NCBI RefSeq assembly: GCF_900128975.1
Contig: NZ_FQVC01000001.1
Location: 642,479 to 706,478 of the forward strand
Reading direction: 5' to 3'
Origin: Devosia limi DSM 17137
GTDB taxonomy: Bacteria > Pseudomonadota > Alphaproteobacteria > Rhizobiales > Devosiaceae
DNA length: 64,000 nucleotides
Part shown: positions 56,494 through 64,000 of the stretch, piece after piece
Numbering within the stretch: position 1 is the stretch's first letter
Layout: every line of letters starts with the position of its first letter
The notes under the pieces: generated by a model
What the model was told of the DNA's origin: nothing
The model's input: the letters and a program-made list of their open reading frames with translations, nothing else
Databases searched by the model: none
Program-made: the position numbers and the translations under genes

Positions 56494-57483
56494 TCAATCG
56501 TCCGCAGCGGGCAGGGCGCCCGTGCCCGCCGTCTTGGCCCAGTCGATTTCTACCGTCGCATGGCCGATGCCATATTTGTCGGCCAGTACATCCTTGACCG
56601 CCGCCGTCGTCCCGGCCGGATCGGCTCCGCCCGCCAGCGCGAGTTCCAGCGTTGCCGCTGGCCGGCCCGACGTGATTGACCACACATGCACATGGCTGAC
56701 CGCCTTGACGCCGGGGATGGCGGACAATGCGCCGCGCACCTCGTCGATCACCACATTGCCCGGCACGCCTTCCATCAGGATATTGAGCGAACTCTTCAGC
56801 AGCGCCCAGCCGCTGCGCAGCACCAGTGCCGATAGCAGCACCGACAGGATCGGGTCGATCGGCGTCCACCCCGTCAGCCAGATGACGATAGCCGCCACGA
56901 TCGCCGCCACGGAGCCGAGCAGGTCACCCAGCACATGCAGCATCGCGCCCTTGATATTGATATGGTCCTTATCGCCGCGCGACAGGATGAAGAACACCAC
57001 GATATTGATGATCAGCCCCGCCACCGCGACGATCATCATCGGCCCGGCCAGCACCGGCGACGGCTCCAGCAGCCGCAGCACCGCCTCATAGGCAATCCAG
57101 GCCACCAGCAACATCAGCGCCAGCGCATTGACGAAGCCCGCCACCACTTCCAGCCGGAGATAGCCAAAGGTCCGTCGCCCATCCGGCGCCCGCCGCCCCA
57201 GCCGGAACCCGGTCCAGGCCAGTCCCAGCGCCAGCGCATCGGTCAGCATGTGCCCGGCATCGGCAATCAGCGCCAGCGAGCCCGACATCACACCGCCGAT
57301 CACCTCGATCACCATGAAGCTGGCAGTCAGCAGCAGCCCCAGCAGCACCACGCGCTCATTATTGTTGCTCACCGCCGGGGCATGGCTGTGCCCGGCATGA
57401 TCGTGCCCGGCATGATCGTGGTCGGCATGATCGTGGTGGGTCTGCCCCTTCTGCTTATGCTTGCTGCTGTCGTGCGCCGTCAT
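56494..57483 (-). CDS. cation diffusion facilitator metal exporter (ZitB/CzcD-like)
   Basis: 329-aa inner-membrane proton/metal antiporter. A His/Asp-rich N-terminal tail (about residues 16-36) can bind zinc or cobalt. Transport-site motifs are DAGHMLTDA in helix 2 (near 76) and HVLGDLLGS in helix 5 (near 183). The C-terminal ferredoxin-like domain ends HATVEIDW. A metal-ArsR type operator lies upstream (57519-57534). Zinc is the likeliest substrate; cobalt, cadmium or nickel are possible. Confidence 0.9.
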   Translation of the reverse strand: MTAHDSSKHKQKGQTHHDHADHDHAGHDHAGHSHAPAVSNNNERVVLLGLLLTASFMVIEVIGGVMSGSLALIADAGHMLTDALALGLAWTGFRLGRRAPDGRRTFGYLRLEVVAGFVNALALMLLVAWIAYEAVLRLLEPSPVLAGPMMIVAVAGLIINIVVFFILSRGDKDHINIKGAMLHVLGDLLGSVAAIVAAIVIWLTGWTPIDPILSVLLSALVLRSGWALLKSSLNILMEGVPGNVVIDEVRGALSAIPGVKAVSHVHVWSITSGRPAATLELALAGGADPAGTTAAVKDVLADKYGIGHATVEIDWAKTAGTGALPAADD

Positions 57484-57518
57484 CAGACCATTCCTTCATT
57501 TCGGTGATAAACGAACAT

Positions 57519-57534
57519 ATGAACATGTATTCAT
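57519..57534 (-). promoter_or_regulatory. SmtB/CzrA-like operator upstream of the CDF gene
   Basis: ATGAACATGTATTCAT reads as ATGAA-N6-TTCAT within a TATGAACA...TTCATG context, resembling zinc-sensing ArsR operators. It lies 36 bases before the CDF start. A GAACAT direct repeat adjoins. Confidence 0.5.
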
Positions 57535-57678
57535 GTAATTCAAGCATCTGGGTGTAGTGATAATTTTAACGTGAACCGACCGATGCGGGAACAGCTTGAC
57601 CTTCCCACTTGGGAAACGGCCAGCCTGCGGCCATCGGTTCCGTCCTGACGGGCCCGCCCTTTGACTTGGAGCATGAAG

Positions 57679-58044
57679 ATGAAGACCCTGATCCTTGCCG
57701 CTGTCGCTGTTGTCGCGCTGGCTCTGCCGGCCGCCGCGCAGGACGCCCATGCCGGCCATGGCGCCGCAGCCGCCGCCAGTGCCGCCGATACTGCCTCCAC
57801 CGCGGCCTACAAGGACGCCGCCGACGCGATGCACGCCGACATGGCCATCGACTACACCGGCTCGGCCGATATCGACTTCGTTCGCGGCATGATTCCCCAT
57901 CACCAGGGCGCCATCGCCATGGCCAAGGTGGTTCTGGAGCACGGCGCCGACGCCGAAATCCGCAAACTCGCCGAAGAGATCATCACCGCCCAGGAAGGCG
58001 AAATCGCCTGGATGCAGGACTGGCTCGCCAAGAACGGCGGCTGA
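57679..58044 (+). CDS. DUF305 secreted protein
   Basis: 121 aa. A signal peptide ends at LPAAAQ (residue ~20), followed by a short His/Ala-rich stretch (DAHAGHG). The DUF305 core DFVRGMIPHHQGAIAMAK (near 66-83) and the AEEIITAQEGEIAWMQDWL end are complete. Some DUF305 members bind copper or silver in the periplasm, and the His/Met pattern here would suit that. ATG 57679 has GGAG 7 bases upstream. It is divergent from the CDF exporter. Confidence 0.85.
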   Translation: MKTLILAAVAVVALALPAAAQDAHAGHGAAAAASAADTASTAAYKDAADAMHADMAIDYTGSADIDFVRGMIPHHQGAIAMAKVVLEHGADAEIRKLAEEIITAQEGEIAWMQDWLAKNGG

Positions 58045-58148
58045 TCGGGGAGGGTGGGCTTGGGGCTGGGGCGGAGGGGCAAGAGCCCCAGAGCCCCAGA
58101 GCTTAGGAGAGGACCTCCCGCTCACGCCGCCTTGTCTTCACAAAACAC

Positions 58149-58182
58149 GGAGTCATTCCCGCGGAGGCGGGAATCCACTCTG
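58149..58182 (+). repeat. dispersed palindrome, family 1, copy 4
   Basis: GGAGTCATTCCCGCGGAGGC then GGGAATCCACTCTG. The preceding AACAC is also shared with the copy at 58383. Confidence 0.75.
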
Positions 58183-58223
58183 TCTTGCTTATGGAACTGC
58201 AGCGGACCTGAACCCGGCCGGCC

Positions 58224-58258
58224 AAGAATGGATTCCCGCCTCCGCGGGAATGACCCGG
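58224..58258 (-). repeat. dispersed palindrome, family 1, copy 5 (inverted)
   Basis: AAGAATGGATTCCCGCCTCC then GCGGGAATGACCCGG: inverted relative to copy 4, 40 bases away, a second REPIN-like pair. Confidence 0.75.
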
Positions 58259-58322
58259 TGAAATTTCAGATCTTCAGGTTTCCGCGCATTGAGGCTGCCC
58301 CCACGCGTCCCACCCACCGCCG

Positions 58323-58348
58323 CTGCCCTCGGGCTCGACCCGAGGGCC
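58323..58348. repeat. dispersed palindrome, family 3, copy 2
   Basis: CTGCCCTCGGGCTCGACCCG then AGGGCC: arms CCCTCGGG/CCCGAGGG around CTCGA. Confidence 0.65.
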
Positions 58349-58382
58349 ACCCTCCGCCAGCGCCGCCCTGTCCCCAAAAACA

Positions 58383-58418
58383 CGGAGTCATTCCCGCGCA
58401 GGCGGGAATCCATTCTTT
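58383..58418 (+). repeat. dispersed palindrome, family 1, copy 6
   Basis: CGGAGTCATTCCCGCGCAGG then CGGGAATCCATTCTTT. Same orientation as copy 4. Confidence 0.75.
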
Positions 58419-58484
58419 GCCTTGGTGACCGCAGAACTACGCACGACTCCCACCCCCCGCGCGAACGGCCCCCGTCTCCCCCGC

Positions 58485-59513
58485 CTACTCCCCGCGGCCC
58501 GCTCGCGACACCGAGCTGCGCACAATCAACTCCGCCCGCAGCAGCGTTTCCGGTTGCGTCGATGGCTTCCCCTCGAGCAGTGCCAGCAGCACATTCATTG
58601 CCGCTTCGCCGATCTTCAGGCGCGGTTGCTTCATTGTCGTCAGCGCCGGCGTCACGAAGCTGGCAAACGAAATGTCGTCGAACCCCATGATCGAAAAATC
58701 CCGCGGCAATACGTATTGCCGCGTGTTGAGCGCGATGATGACGCCGAGCGCCGTTGCGTCATTGACGCAGAAGAACGCCGATGGCAGCACGTCGCGCACA
58801 AACATATGCTCCGCTGCCGCGCGGCCGCTTTCCGTGGTGCCATCGCCGTCCAGGATCAGTCGGGGATCGATGCTGATTCCGGCGCCATCCAGCGCCGCAC
58901 GATAACCCTTCTCCCGCAGCACGTTGACCGCCTTACTGGTCGAGTGCCCGATAAAGGCAATCCGCTTGTGCCCCTGCGAAATCAGGTGCTCGGTCGCCAC
59001 GCGGGCGCCCTCGAAATTGTCGACGCCCACATATGGGACATCGCTGTTGGGCACCGGCTCGTTGACGGCGACGATCGGCGGTAGCCGGGCCTCGCCATGC
59101 TGCTGGCCGAAGCCATAGGGCAGGTGCCCGGTGAACAGGATCAGCCCATCGGCCTGGTTGGAACTGATGAAGCGCAGATAGTCGGTCTCGCGCGACGGGT
59201 CGTTCTGCGTATTGCCGATCAGCACGCCATAGCCGCGCTTGCTGGCCTCGGTCTCGAGGCCGACCAGGATATTGGAAAAGTTCGGGTCGCCCACATCCGG
59301 CGCCAGGATCAGGATCATGTTGCTGCGGCGCATGCGCAGCGACCGGGCCATGGCATTGGTGGTGTAGCCGGTCTTGGCGACGGCTTCGGTCACCCTGCGG
59401 CGGGTCTCGTCCGCGACCTTGCCGGGCTCGTTGATAGCGCGGCTCACCGTGGCGATGGATACGCCGGCGATTGCTGCAACGTCCTCGATGGTGGCTAATT
59501 TCTGGTGTTGCAC
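58485..59513 (-). CDS. LacI-family repressor
   Basis: 342 aa. HTH ATIEDVAAIAGVSIATVSRAINEPGKV (7-33) with the hinge helix NAMARSLRMRRS, then a periplasmic-binding-protein-like sensor (VGVDNFEGARVATEHLISQGHKRIAFIG near 165-192). The start is GTG 59513 with GGAG 6 bases upstream. It is divergent from the sugar ABC operon and probably represses it through two tandem operators at 59624 and 59645. Confidence 0.9.
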   Translation of the reverse strand: MQHQKLATIEDVAAIAGVSIATVSRAINEPGKVADETRRRVTEAVAKTGYTTNAMARSLRMRRSNMILILAPDVGDPNFSNILVGLETEASKRGYGVLIGNTQNDPSRETDYLRFISSNQADGLILFTGHLPYGFGQQHGEARLPPIVAVNEPVPNSDVPYVGVDNFEGARVATEHLISQGHKRIAFIGHSTSKAVNVLREKGYRAALDGAGISIDPRLILDGDGTTESGRAAAEHMFVRDVLPSAFFCVNDATALGVIIALNTRQYVLPRDFSIMGFDDISFASFVTPALTTMKQPRLKIGEAAMNVLLALLEGKPSTQPETLLRAELIVRSSVSRAGRGE

Positions 59514-59623
59514 GCTGCGCTCCGCCCCGCGCGTTCAGGCTGTAACCCACGGGCGCTCATGCCTCTAGCAGAAGGCAGGAAAGGCGCCACAGCTTCCGCG
59601 CCAAGCTATACACTTTTCCGTCT

Positions 59624-59639
59624 ATGTAAACCTTTACAT
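59624..59639. promoter_or_regulatory. LacI-type operator 1
   Basis: ATGTAAA-CC-TTTACAT, a perfect 7+7 palindrome. Its centre lies 21 bp (two helical turns) from that of operator 2. Confidence 0.75.
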
Positions 59640-59644
59640 GATTC

Positions 59645-59660
59645 ATGAAAACCTTTACAT
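59645..59660. promoter_or_regulatory. LacI-type operator 2
   Basis: ATGAAAA-CC-TTTACAT, the same palindrome with one arm mismatch. It lies 62 bases before the ATPase start. Confidence 0.7.
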
Positions 59661-59722
59661 CGGTAGCCACAAGACGAAGAGCCAGCAGCAAGCCGGCCGC
59701 GTCGGGGAGGGGACTGAGGATC

Positions 59723-61264
59723 ATGGCCAACGCTGCCGGCGAGACCGCGCCCGCTATCCTTGCAGCCAACAGGATCAGCAAGTCTTTCGGTGAGATTCCG
59801 GTGCTGTTCAGCATCGATTTCGACATCCATCCTGGCGAGGTGCACGCGATCATCGGCGAAAATGGCGCCGGCAAATCCACCCTTATCAAGATCCTGTCCG
59901 GCCTCGAACAGCCCACCTCCGGCACCATCACCTATGATGGCCAGACCGTGACGCTGCCGCCCAATGGCGAAGCCGAGGCCATGGGTATCGTCGTCATCCA
60001 TCAGGAATTGCTGCTCGCCGAACACCTCACGGTGGCTGACTCGATTTTTCTGGGCCGCGAGCTGACCAGGAACGGCTTCCTGCGGCTGCGCGAAATGCGC
60101 GAACAGGCCGCCAAAATCCTCGATACCCTGCATGTCCATGTTGATCCGGACGCGCGTATCAATACGCTTTCTGTCGCCGACAAGCAGATGGTCGAAATCG
60201 CCAAGGCGATCAGCCGCGATGCCCGCGTCCTCATCATGGACGAGCCGACGGCGGTGCTGTCGGTGGCCGAAACCGAGACCTTCTTCGCCCAGATCCGGCG
60301 CCTCAGCGCCAAGGGCGTGGCGGTGATTTTCATCTCCCACAAGCTCGACGAGATCATGGAACTGGCGGATCGCGTCACCGTGCTGCGCGATGGCCAGCTC
60401 ATCGCCACCGTCGGCAACCAGGACCTCACTCCCGATTCCATCGCCCAGATGATGGTCGGCCGCGAGCTGTCCAATCTCTATCCGCCCAAGCACGAGCCCG
60501 ATGTCGATGCGCCGTTGCTGTTGTCGGTGACCAATCTCAGCGCCCCTGGCCTCAAGGAGATTTCCTTCGAGTTGCGCCGGGGCGAAATCCTGGGCTTCGC
60601 CGGCCTCATCGGCTCCGGCCGCACCGCCGCCGCCGAAGCCATTGTCGGGCTCATCCACCGCACGGGTGGCGCCGTTGAGCTCAGGGGCGCGCCGGTCAAT
60701 TTCACCGAAGTTTCGCAATCGGTGGCGGCCGGGCTCGCCTATATGACCAAGGATCGCAAGGGAAAGGGGCTGCTGCTCAATGTCGGCCTGCAGCCCAATC
60801 TGACCCTGCTCACCCTCGCCAAGCACATGCGCTCTGGGTTTCTCGACGGCAAGAGCGAGGTCAAGGCGCTCGATCGCGCCGTCCGGCGGTTCGATATTCG
60901 TGCCCGCGACGCCTCGGTGCGGGTCGGCCAGCTCTCGGGCGGCAATCAGCAAAAGCTGATGCTGGGCAAGATGATGGAGAGCGAGCCCGAGATCATCATC
61001 ATGGACGAGCCGACACGCGGCATCGATGTCGGCACCAAGCAGCAGATCTATCACATCATTGCGGCGCTGGCTGCGGAGGGCAAGGCGATCATTCTCATCT
61101 CCTCGGAGATGCAGGAAGTGATCGGCCTCAGCCACCGCGTGTTGGTCATGCGCGAAGGCCGGATGGCCGGCGTGCTCGAAGGCGCCGAAATCGGGGAGGC
61201 ACAAATCATGCGGTACGCCGCTGGCATCAAGCAGGGTGGGGACGATGAGCGTATCAGCGCATGA
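59723..61264 (+). CDS. sugar ABC importer ATPase, RbsA type
   Basis: 513 aa with two fused nucleotide-binding domains. NBD1: GENGAGKSTLIK (near 45) and VLIMDEPTAVL. NBD2: GSGRTAAAEA in the Walker A position, LSGGNQQKLMLGKMM signature and IIIMDEPTRGIDVGTKQQIY. This asymmetric second Walker A is normal for RbsA/MglA. ATG 59723 follows GAGG; the frame extends to 59645 through operator 2, which is not credible. It overlaps the permease gene by 20 bases. Confidence 0.93.
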   Translation: MANAAGETAPAILAANRISKSFGEIPVLFSIDFDIHPGEVHAIIGENGAGKSTLIKILSGLEQPTSGTITYDGQTVTLPPNGEAEAMGIVVIHQELLLAEHLTVADSIFLGRELTRNGFLRLREMREQAAKILDTLHVHVDPDARINTLSVADKQMVEIAKAISRDARVLIMDEPTAVLSVAETETFFAQIRRLSAKGVAVIFISHKLDEIMELADRVTVLRDGQLIATVGNQDLTPDSIAQMMVGRELSNLYPPKHEPDVDAPLLLSVTNLSAPGLKEISFELRRGEILGFAGLIGSGRTAAAEAIVGLIHRTGGAVELRGAPVNFTEVSQSVAAGLAYMTKDRKGKGLLLNVGLQPNLTLLTLAKHMRSGFLDGKSEVKALDRAVRRFDIRARDASVRVGQLSGGNQQKLMLGKMMESEPEIIIMDEPTRGIDVGTKQQIYHIIAALAAEGKAIILISSEMQEVIGLSHRVLVMREGRMAGVLEGAEIGEAQIMRYAAGIKQGGDDERISA

Positions 61265-62267
61265 AACTGGGAAGCCCGGCAGGAGCTTCCGCATCGACCT
61301 CAAGACAGCCGGTCCGCTCGTTGCGCTGATCGCGCTGTGCATCATCGGCTATTCGCTCAATCCGGCCTTTCTCAGTGAAGGCAACATCGCCAATATCCTG
61401 ACCCGCTCGGCCTTTATCGGCATCATCGCGGTCGGGGCGACCTTCGTCATCACCGCCGGCGGCATCGACCTGTCGGTCGGCTCCATGGCCGCCTTCATTG
61501 CCGGCGTCATGATCATCATCATGAACTCGGCGGTCGAAGCCTTCGGCGTCTCGATCTGGACCGTGCTGCTCGGCTGCGGCTCGTCGCTGATCCTGGGCAT
61601 TGGCGCCGGCTTCATCAACGGCTTCCTCACCACCAAGGGCAAGATCGAAGCCTTCATCGTCACGCTGGGCACCATGGGCATCTATCGCTCGCTGGTTACC
61701 TATTTCGCCGATGGCGGCACCCTGTCGCTCAATTCCTCGGCCCGTGAAATCTACCGCCCGATCTACTACGACAGCATCCTGCGCATCCCCATTCCCGTCT
61801 GGGTCTTCATCGCCGTCGCCATCATCGGCTGGGTGCTGATGAACCGCACAGCCTTCGGCCGCTATTGCATGGCCATCGGCTCCAACGAGCATGTGGCGCG
61901 TTATTCGGCGATCAAGGTCGATCGGGTCAAGACCGCCACCTATATCCTGCAGGGTCTGTGCGTCTCGCTGGCCACCATCATCTATGTGCCGCGCCTGGGT
62001 TCGGCCTCGTCGGCCACCGGCGTGCTCTGGGAGCTGGAAGCTATTGCTGCGGTGATCATCGGCGGCACCATGCTCAAGGGCGGCTTCGGCCGGGTCGGCG
62101 GCACCGTCATCGGCGCGCTGATCCTCACCGCCATCGGCAATATCCTGAACCTGACCGAGATCATCTCGAACTATCTCAACGGGGCGGTGCAGGGCGTCAT
62201 CATCATCGCCGCCGTCTATCTGCAGCGCGGGAGCCTGCGCGCCGGCAAGCGGAAGGCTGCCGAATAG
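61245..62267 (+). CDS. sugar ABC importer permease, RbsC type
   Basis: 340 aa with about eight to ten helices. GGIDLSVGSMAAF (near 75) and the FGRYCMAIGSNEHVARYSAIKVDRVK loop (near 203-228) are the RbsC signatures. ATG 61245 has GGTGGGGACG upstream; GTG 61236 is an alternative. It lies within the ATPase gene end, so the two are coupled. Confidence 0.92.
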   Translation: MSVSAHETGKPGRSFRIDLKTAGPLVALIALCIIGYSLNPAFLSEGNIANILTRSAFIGIIAVGATFVITAGGIDLSVGSMAAFIAGVMIIIMNSAVEAFGVSIWTVLLGCGSSLILGIGAGFINGFLTTKGKIEAFIVTLGTMGIYRSLVTYFADGGTLSLNSSAREIYRPIYYDSILRIPIPVWVFIAVAIIGWVLMNRTAFGRYCMAIGSNEHVARYSAIKVDRVKTATYILQGLCVSLATIIYVPRLGSASSATGVLWELEAIAAVIIGGTMLKGGFGRVGGTVIGALILTAIGNILNLTEIISNYLNGAVQGVIIIAAVYLQRGSLRAGKRKAAE

Positions 62268-62274
62268 GCGAAAT

Positions 62275-62293
62275 GCTGGAGCCCAGCTCCAGC
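62275..62293 (+). other. intercistronic hairpin before the binding-protein gene
   Basis: GCTGGAGC-CCA-GCTCCAGC, 8 bp perfect, 8 bases after the permease stop and 81 bases before the next start. Likely an mRNA-processing or attenuation element that sets the binding-protein level. Confidence 0.55.
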
Positions 62294-62373
62294 CAGCAAA
62301 ATTCCACGCCCTCAATGGGCGGGATCACCGGGGCCGGTTACGGCGCCAGAACGAAGCTAGGGAGGACTAATCT

Positions 62374-63321
62374 ATGACTTTGAAGGCAATCGTAATCGGC
62401 CTGATGGCCACCAGCGTCTTGGCCGGTTCGGCCATCGCGCAGGACCAGATCAAGATCGGCGTGTCCATTCCCGCCGCGACCCATGGTTTCATGGGCGGGC
62501 TGAACTGGCATGCCGCCGAAGCTGAAAAGCGCCTGGAAGCGGCCAATCCCAATATCGATCTGATCATCGTCACCGCTGATGGTCCGGCCGATCAGGCCAG
62601 CGATCTCGAGGATCTGGTTTCGGTCCATGGCATCCAGGCCCTGGTGGTGCTGCCGTTCGAATCCGAGCCGCTGACCGAGCCGGTCCGCGCCGTCAAGGAT
62701 TCGGGTGCATTCATCACCGTGGTTGACCGCGGGCTGACCGATCCGTCGATTCAGGACGTTTATGTTTCGGGCAACAACACCGAAATGGGCAAGGTTTCGG
62801 CGGAGTACATGAAGACGCGTCTGGGCGAAGGCGACAACATCGTCATCCTGCGCGGCATTCCCACCGTGCTGGATACCGAGCGCTTCGACGCCTTCATGGC
62901 CGAAATCGAAGGCTCGGGCATCAACGTGCTCGACAACAAGTTTGCCAACTGGAACCGCGATGACGGCTTCGAGGTGATGCAGGACTTCCTGTCGCGCTTC
63001 CCCGACATCGATGGCGTCTGGGCCCAGGACGACGATATCACGCTGGGCGTGGTGGAAGCCGTCAAGGCTGCCGGCCGCGACAAGGAACTGTTCATCGTCG
63101 GCGGCGCCGGCATGAAGGAAATCGTCAAGGGTGTGATGGACGGCGACGAACTCGTGCCAGTCGACGTGCTCTATCCACCGGCACAGATCGCCACCGCCAT
63201 GGATGTCACCGTCGCCCACTTCGTCTCCAATGGCCCGGTCCGTGGCAGCTATATCCTCGGCTCTCCCCTGATCACCCAGGAAAACGCTGCCCAGTTCTAC
63301 TTCCCGGACAGCCCGTTCTGA
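62374..63321 (+). CDS. sugar ABC importer periplasmic binding protein, RbsB type
   Basis: 315 aa with a signal peptide ending LAGSAIAQ (residue ~22). Peripla_BP_4 fold: IGVSIPAATHGFMGGLNWHA (near 27-46) and VDRGLTDPSIQDVYVSGNNTEMG near 115. GGAGG precedes the ATG. The sugar is not readable: RbsB relatives take ribose, xylose, galactose, polyols or autoinducer-2. It ends at a strong terminator. Confidence 0.9.
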   Translation: MTLKAIVIGLMATSVLAGSAIAQDQIKIGVSIPAATHGFMGGLNWHAAEAEKRLEAANPNIDLIIVTADGPADQASDLEDLVSVHGIQALVVLPFESEPLTEPVRAVKDSGAFITVVDRGLTDPSIQDVYVSGNNTEMGKVSAEYMKTRLGEGDNIVILRGIPTVLDTERFDAFMAEIEGSGINVLDNKFANWNRDDGFEVMQDFLSRFPDIDGVWAQDDDITLGVVEAVKAAGRDKELFIVGGAGMKEIVKGVMDGDELVPVDVLYPPAQIATAMDVTVAHFVSNGPVRGSYILGSPLITQENAAQFYFPDSPF

Positions 63322-63342
63322 TCTGCCTGCAATCCATCTACG

Positions 63343-63375
63343 CAAAGGGCGCCCGCCGGGCGCCCTTTGTTTTTG
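63343..63375 (+). terminator. strong rho-independent terminator of the sugar ABC operon
   Basis: CAAAGGGCGCCCG pairs with GGGCGCCCTTTG and is followed by TTTTTG. A GC-rich perfect stem with a T-run, 22 bases after the stop codon. Confidence 0.9.
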
Positions 63376-63396
63376 ACTAAGTCCCTCAGTCGACAC

Positions 63397-63434
63397 CTTC
63401 CCCCCTGCGGGGAGGGATCAAGGCTGGGGGTCTT
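63397..63434 (+). repeat. dispersed repeat, family 2, copy 3
   Basis: CTTCCCCCCTGCGGGGAGGG then ATCAAGGCTGGGGGTC; the most diverged copy of the family. Confidence 0.45.
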
Positions 63435-63476
63435 TTCACCAAACGGCAGCTCCACCACCAATCCACACCCACCGCG

Positions 63477-63502
63477 CTGTCCCCGGGCCTGACCCGGGGA
63501 CC
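63477..63502. repeat. dispersed palindrome, family 3, copy 3
   Basis: CTGTCCCCGGGCCTGACCCG then GGGACC: arms TCCCCGGG/CCCGGGGA around CCTGA. Confidence 0.65.
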
Positions 63503-63577
63503 ACTCTCGACGCCTGCCGCGCTGACAATGTCTCACGGGTTAAGCTCGTGGGCAGCAAGTGGATGGAAGGCAAAGTC

Positions 63578-63778
63578 CTAAACCGGCTCTGGCGTATACC
63601 CGGCCTCACGGATCACACCCGCCGCCTTGTCAGCATCGGCTGCAACCTCGACCCGGTGCGTCGCCAGGTCCACCGAAACTTCGGCTCCTGGGAATGCCGT
63701 GTTCAGCGCCTTGCGCACCGTGCCGACGCAATGGCCGCAGGTCATATCGTTGACAGTGAATGTCGCCTTGTCGTTCAT
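63578..63778 (-). CDS. copZ: heavy-metal-associated domain protein, CopZ-like copper chaperone
   Basis: 66 aa, a single HMA domain. The metal site is MTCGHC (residues 12-17), the form used by Cu(I) chaperones. It starts at ATG 63778 with GGAG 7 bases upstream, 18 bases after the cueR stop on the same strand, so both are in a copper-responsive unit. It should shuttle Cu(I) to a P-type ATPase encoded outside the window. Confidence 0.9.
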   Translation of the reverse strand: MNDKATFTVNDMTCGHCVGTVRKALNTAFPGAEVSVDLATHRVEVAADADKAAGVIREAGYTPEPV

Positions 63779-63796
63779 TCCAGTTCTCCGTTCATC

Positions 63797-64000
63797 TCAG
63801 TGGCCTTTTCGCGGTTCTGGCGGGCTCAGGCCGGCGAGGTCGTCAAGTATGGGGCAGTCCGGCCGGTGGTCGCCGCCGCAGCAATGGGCCAGGTGCTTGA
63901 GGGTTTTGACCATCCCCTGCAATTCGGCAATCTTGGTCTCCAGCGCGGCGATATGGCTGGTGGCAATGTCCTTCACCTCGCCGCTGGCGCGGGCCTTGTC
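63797..64000 (-). CDS. cueR: Cu(I)-responsive MerR regulator CueR, C-terminal part
   Basis: Only the last 67 codons are inside the window; the gene continues past the 3' edge. The visible part has the dimer coiled coil (IATSHIAALETKIAELQGM) and the metal loop with Cys40, Cys41 and Cys49 of the fragment (HCCGGDHRPDCPI), equal to CueR's Cys112/Cys120 pair. A short Pro-rich end follows. It controls copper export genes, including the adjacent chaperone. Confidence 0.85.
   Translation of the reverse strand, partial: DKARASGEVKDIATSHIAALETKIAELQGMVKTLKHLAHCCGGDHRPDCPILDDLAGLSPPEPRKGH

Larger units (their letters stand above)
58045..58484. other. repeat-rich intergenic region
   Basis: 440 bases without a credible gene. 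It holds three family-1 palindromes (58149, 58224 inverted, 58383) and one family-3 palindrome (58323). The rest is GC-rich and featureless. It lies between the convergent DUF305 and LacI genes. Confidence 0.7.

Overview
The window is GC-rich, gene-dense chromosomal DNA from an alphaproteobacterium of the Hyphomicrobiales. A Devosia-like member is the best guess. The basis is the aerobic CobF-G-H-I-J-L-M cobalamin branch, Ku plus PE-Lig-Pol LigD, pseudoazurin with a PQQ dehydrogenase, many ABC importers, and the style of the dispersed palindromes. The genus is an inference. I see no rRNA, tRNA, CRISPR array, transposase or phage gene. The 3' end cuts a cueR gene.

Layout. (1) 1-6.7 kb: an operon for a family-5 (peptide-type) substrate-binding protein, two permeases, a ROK sugar kinase, CutC and an M20 amidohydrolase (AbgB-like). 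No ATPase gene for this importer is present. (2) 6.7-13.5 kb: a periplasmic alcohol-oxidation locus with pseudoazurin (apparent ATT start), an ABC-2 type exporter pair, two MoxJ-like binding proteins, a c-type cytochrome with a duplicated tail motif, and a soluble PQQ dehydrogenase with an altered metal site. (3) 13.5-20 kb: a site-2-protease-like membrane protein lacking its catalytic residues, a secreted unknown, Tex, an SLC13-type anion transporter with RCK_C domains, and two small unknowns. (4) 20.3-28 kb: alpha-2-macroglobulin with intact thioester, overlapping PBP1C. (5) 28-29.2 kb: a complete Xre/MbcA-RES toxin-antitoxin pair. (6) 29.2-36.2 kb: exonuclease III, two alpha/beta hydrolases, and an NHEJ block (ku, ligD) with a BRCT+TPR protein next to ku. 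(7) 36.3-47.2 kb: the most unusual part. A CelD-like acetyltransferase/TPR protein, a small Rx4H protein and a LuxR-type regulator lie on the minus strand. Divergent from them are a protein made of strict Q-x, N-x and D-x dipeptide tracts, a second large protein with four degenerate repeats, and a type I secretion ABC transporter/HlyD pair whose ABC subunit carries a ~240-residue Pro-rich extension. I read this as a non-RTX type I secretion system exporting surface or matrix proteins. (8) 47.3-53.7 kb: cobF and cobGHIJLM, with cobK absent. (9) 53.8-58 kb: two ArsR/AHSA1 stress modules, an alpha/beta hydrolase, a CDF metal exporter and a DUF305 protein. (10) 58.5-63.3 kb: a LacI regulator divergent from a ribose-type ABC importer, with two tandem operators between them. 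(11) 63.5-64 kb: a copper chaperone and the end of CueR.

Three families of dispersed palindromes occupy the intergenic spaces, mostly after 52.8 kb. Starts were chosen from ribosome-binding sites, translational overlaps and signal peptides, so several differ from the longest open frame. All functions are from sequence reading alone; no database search was run.
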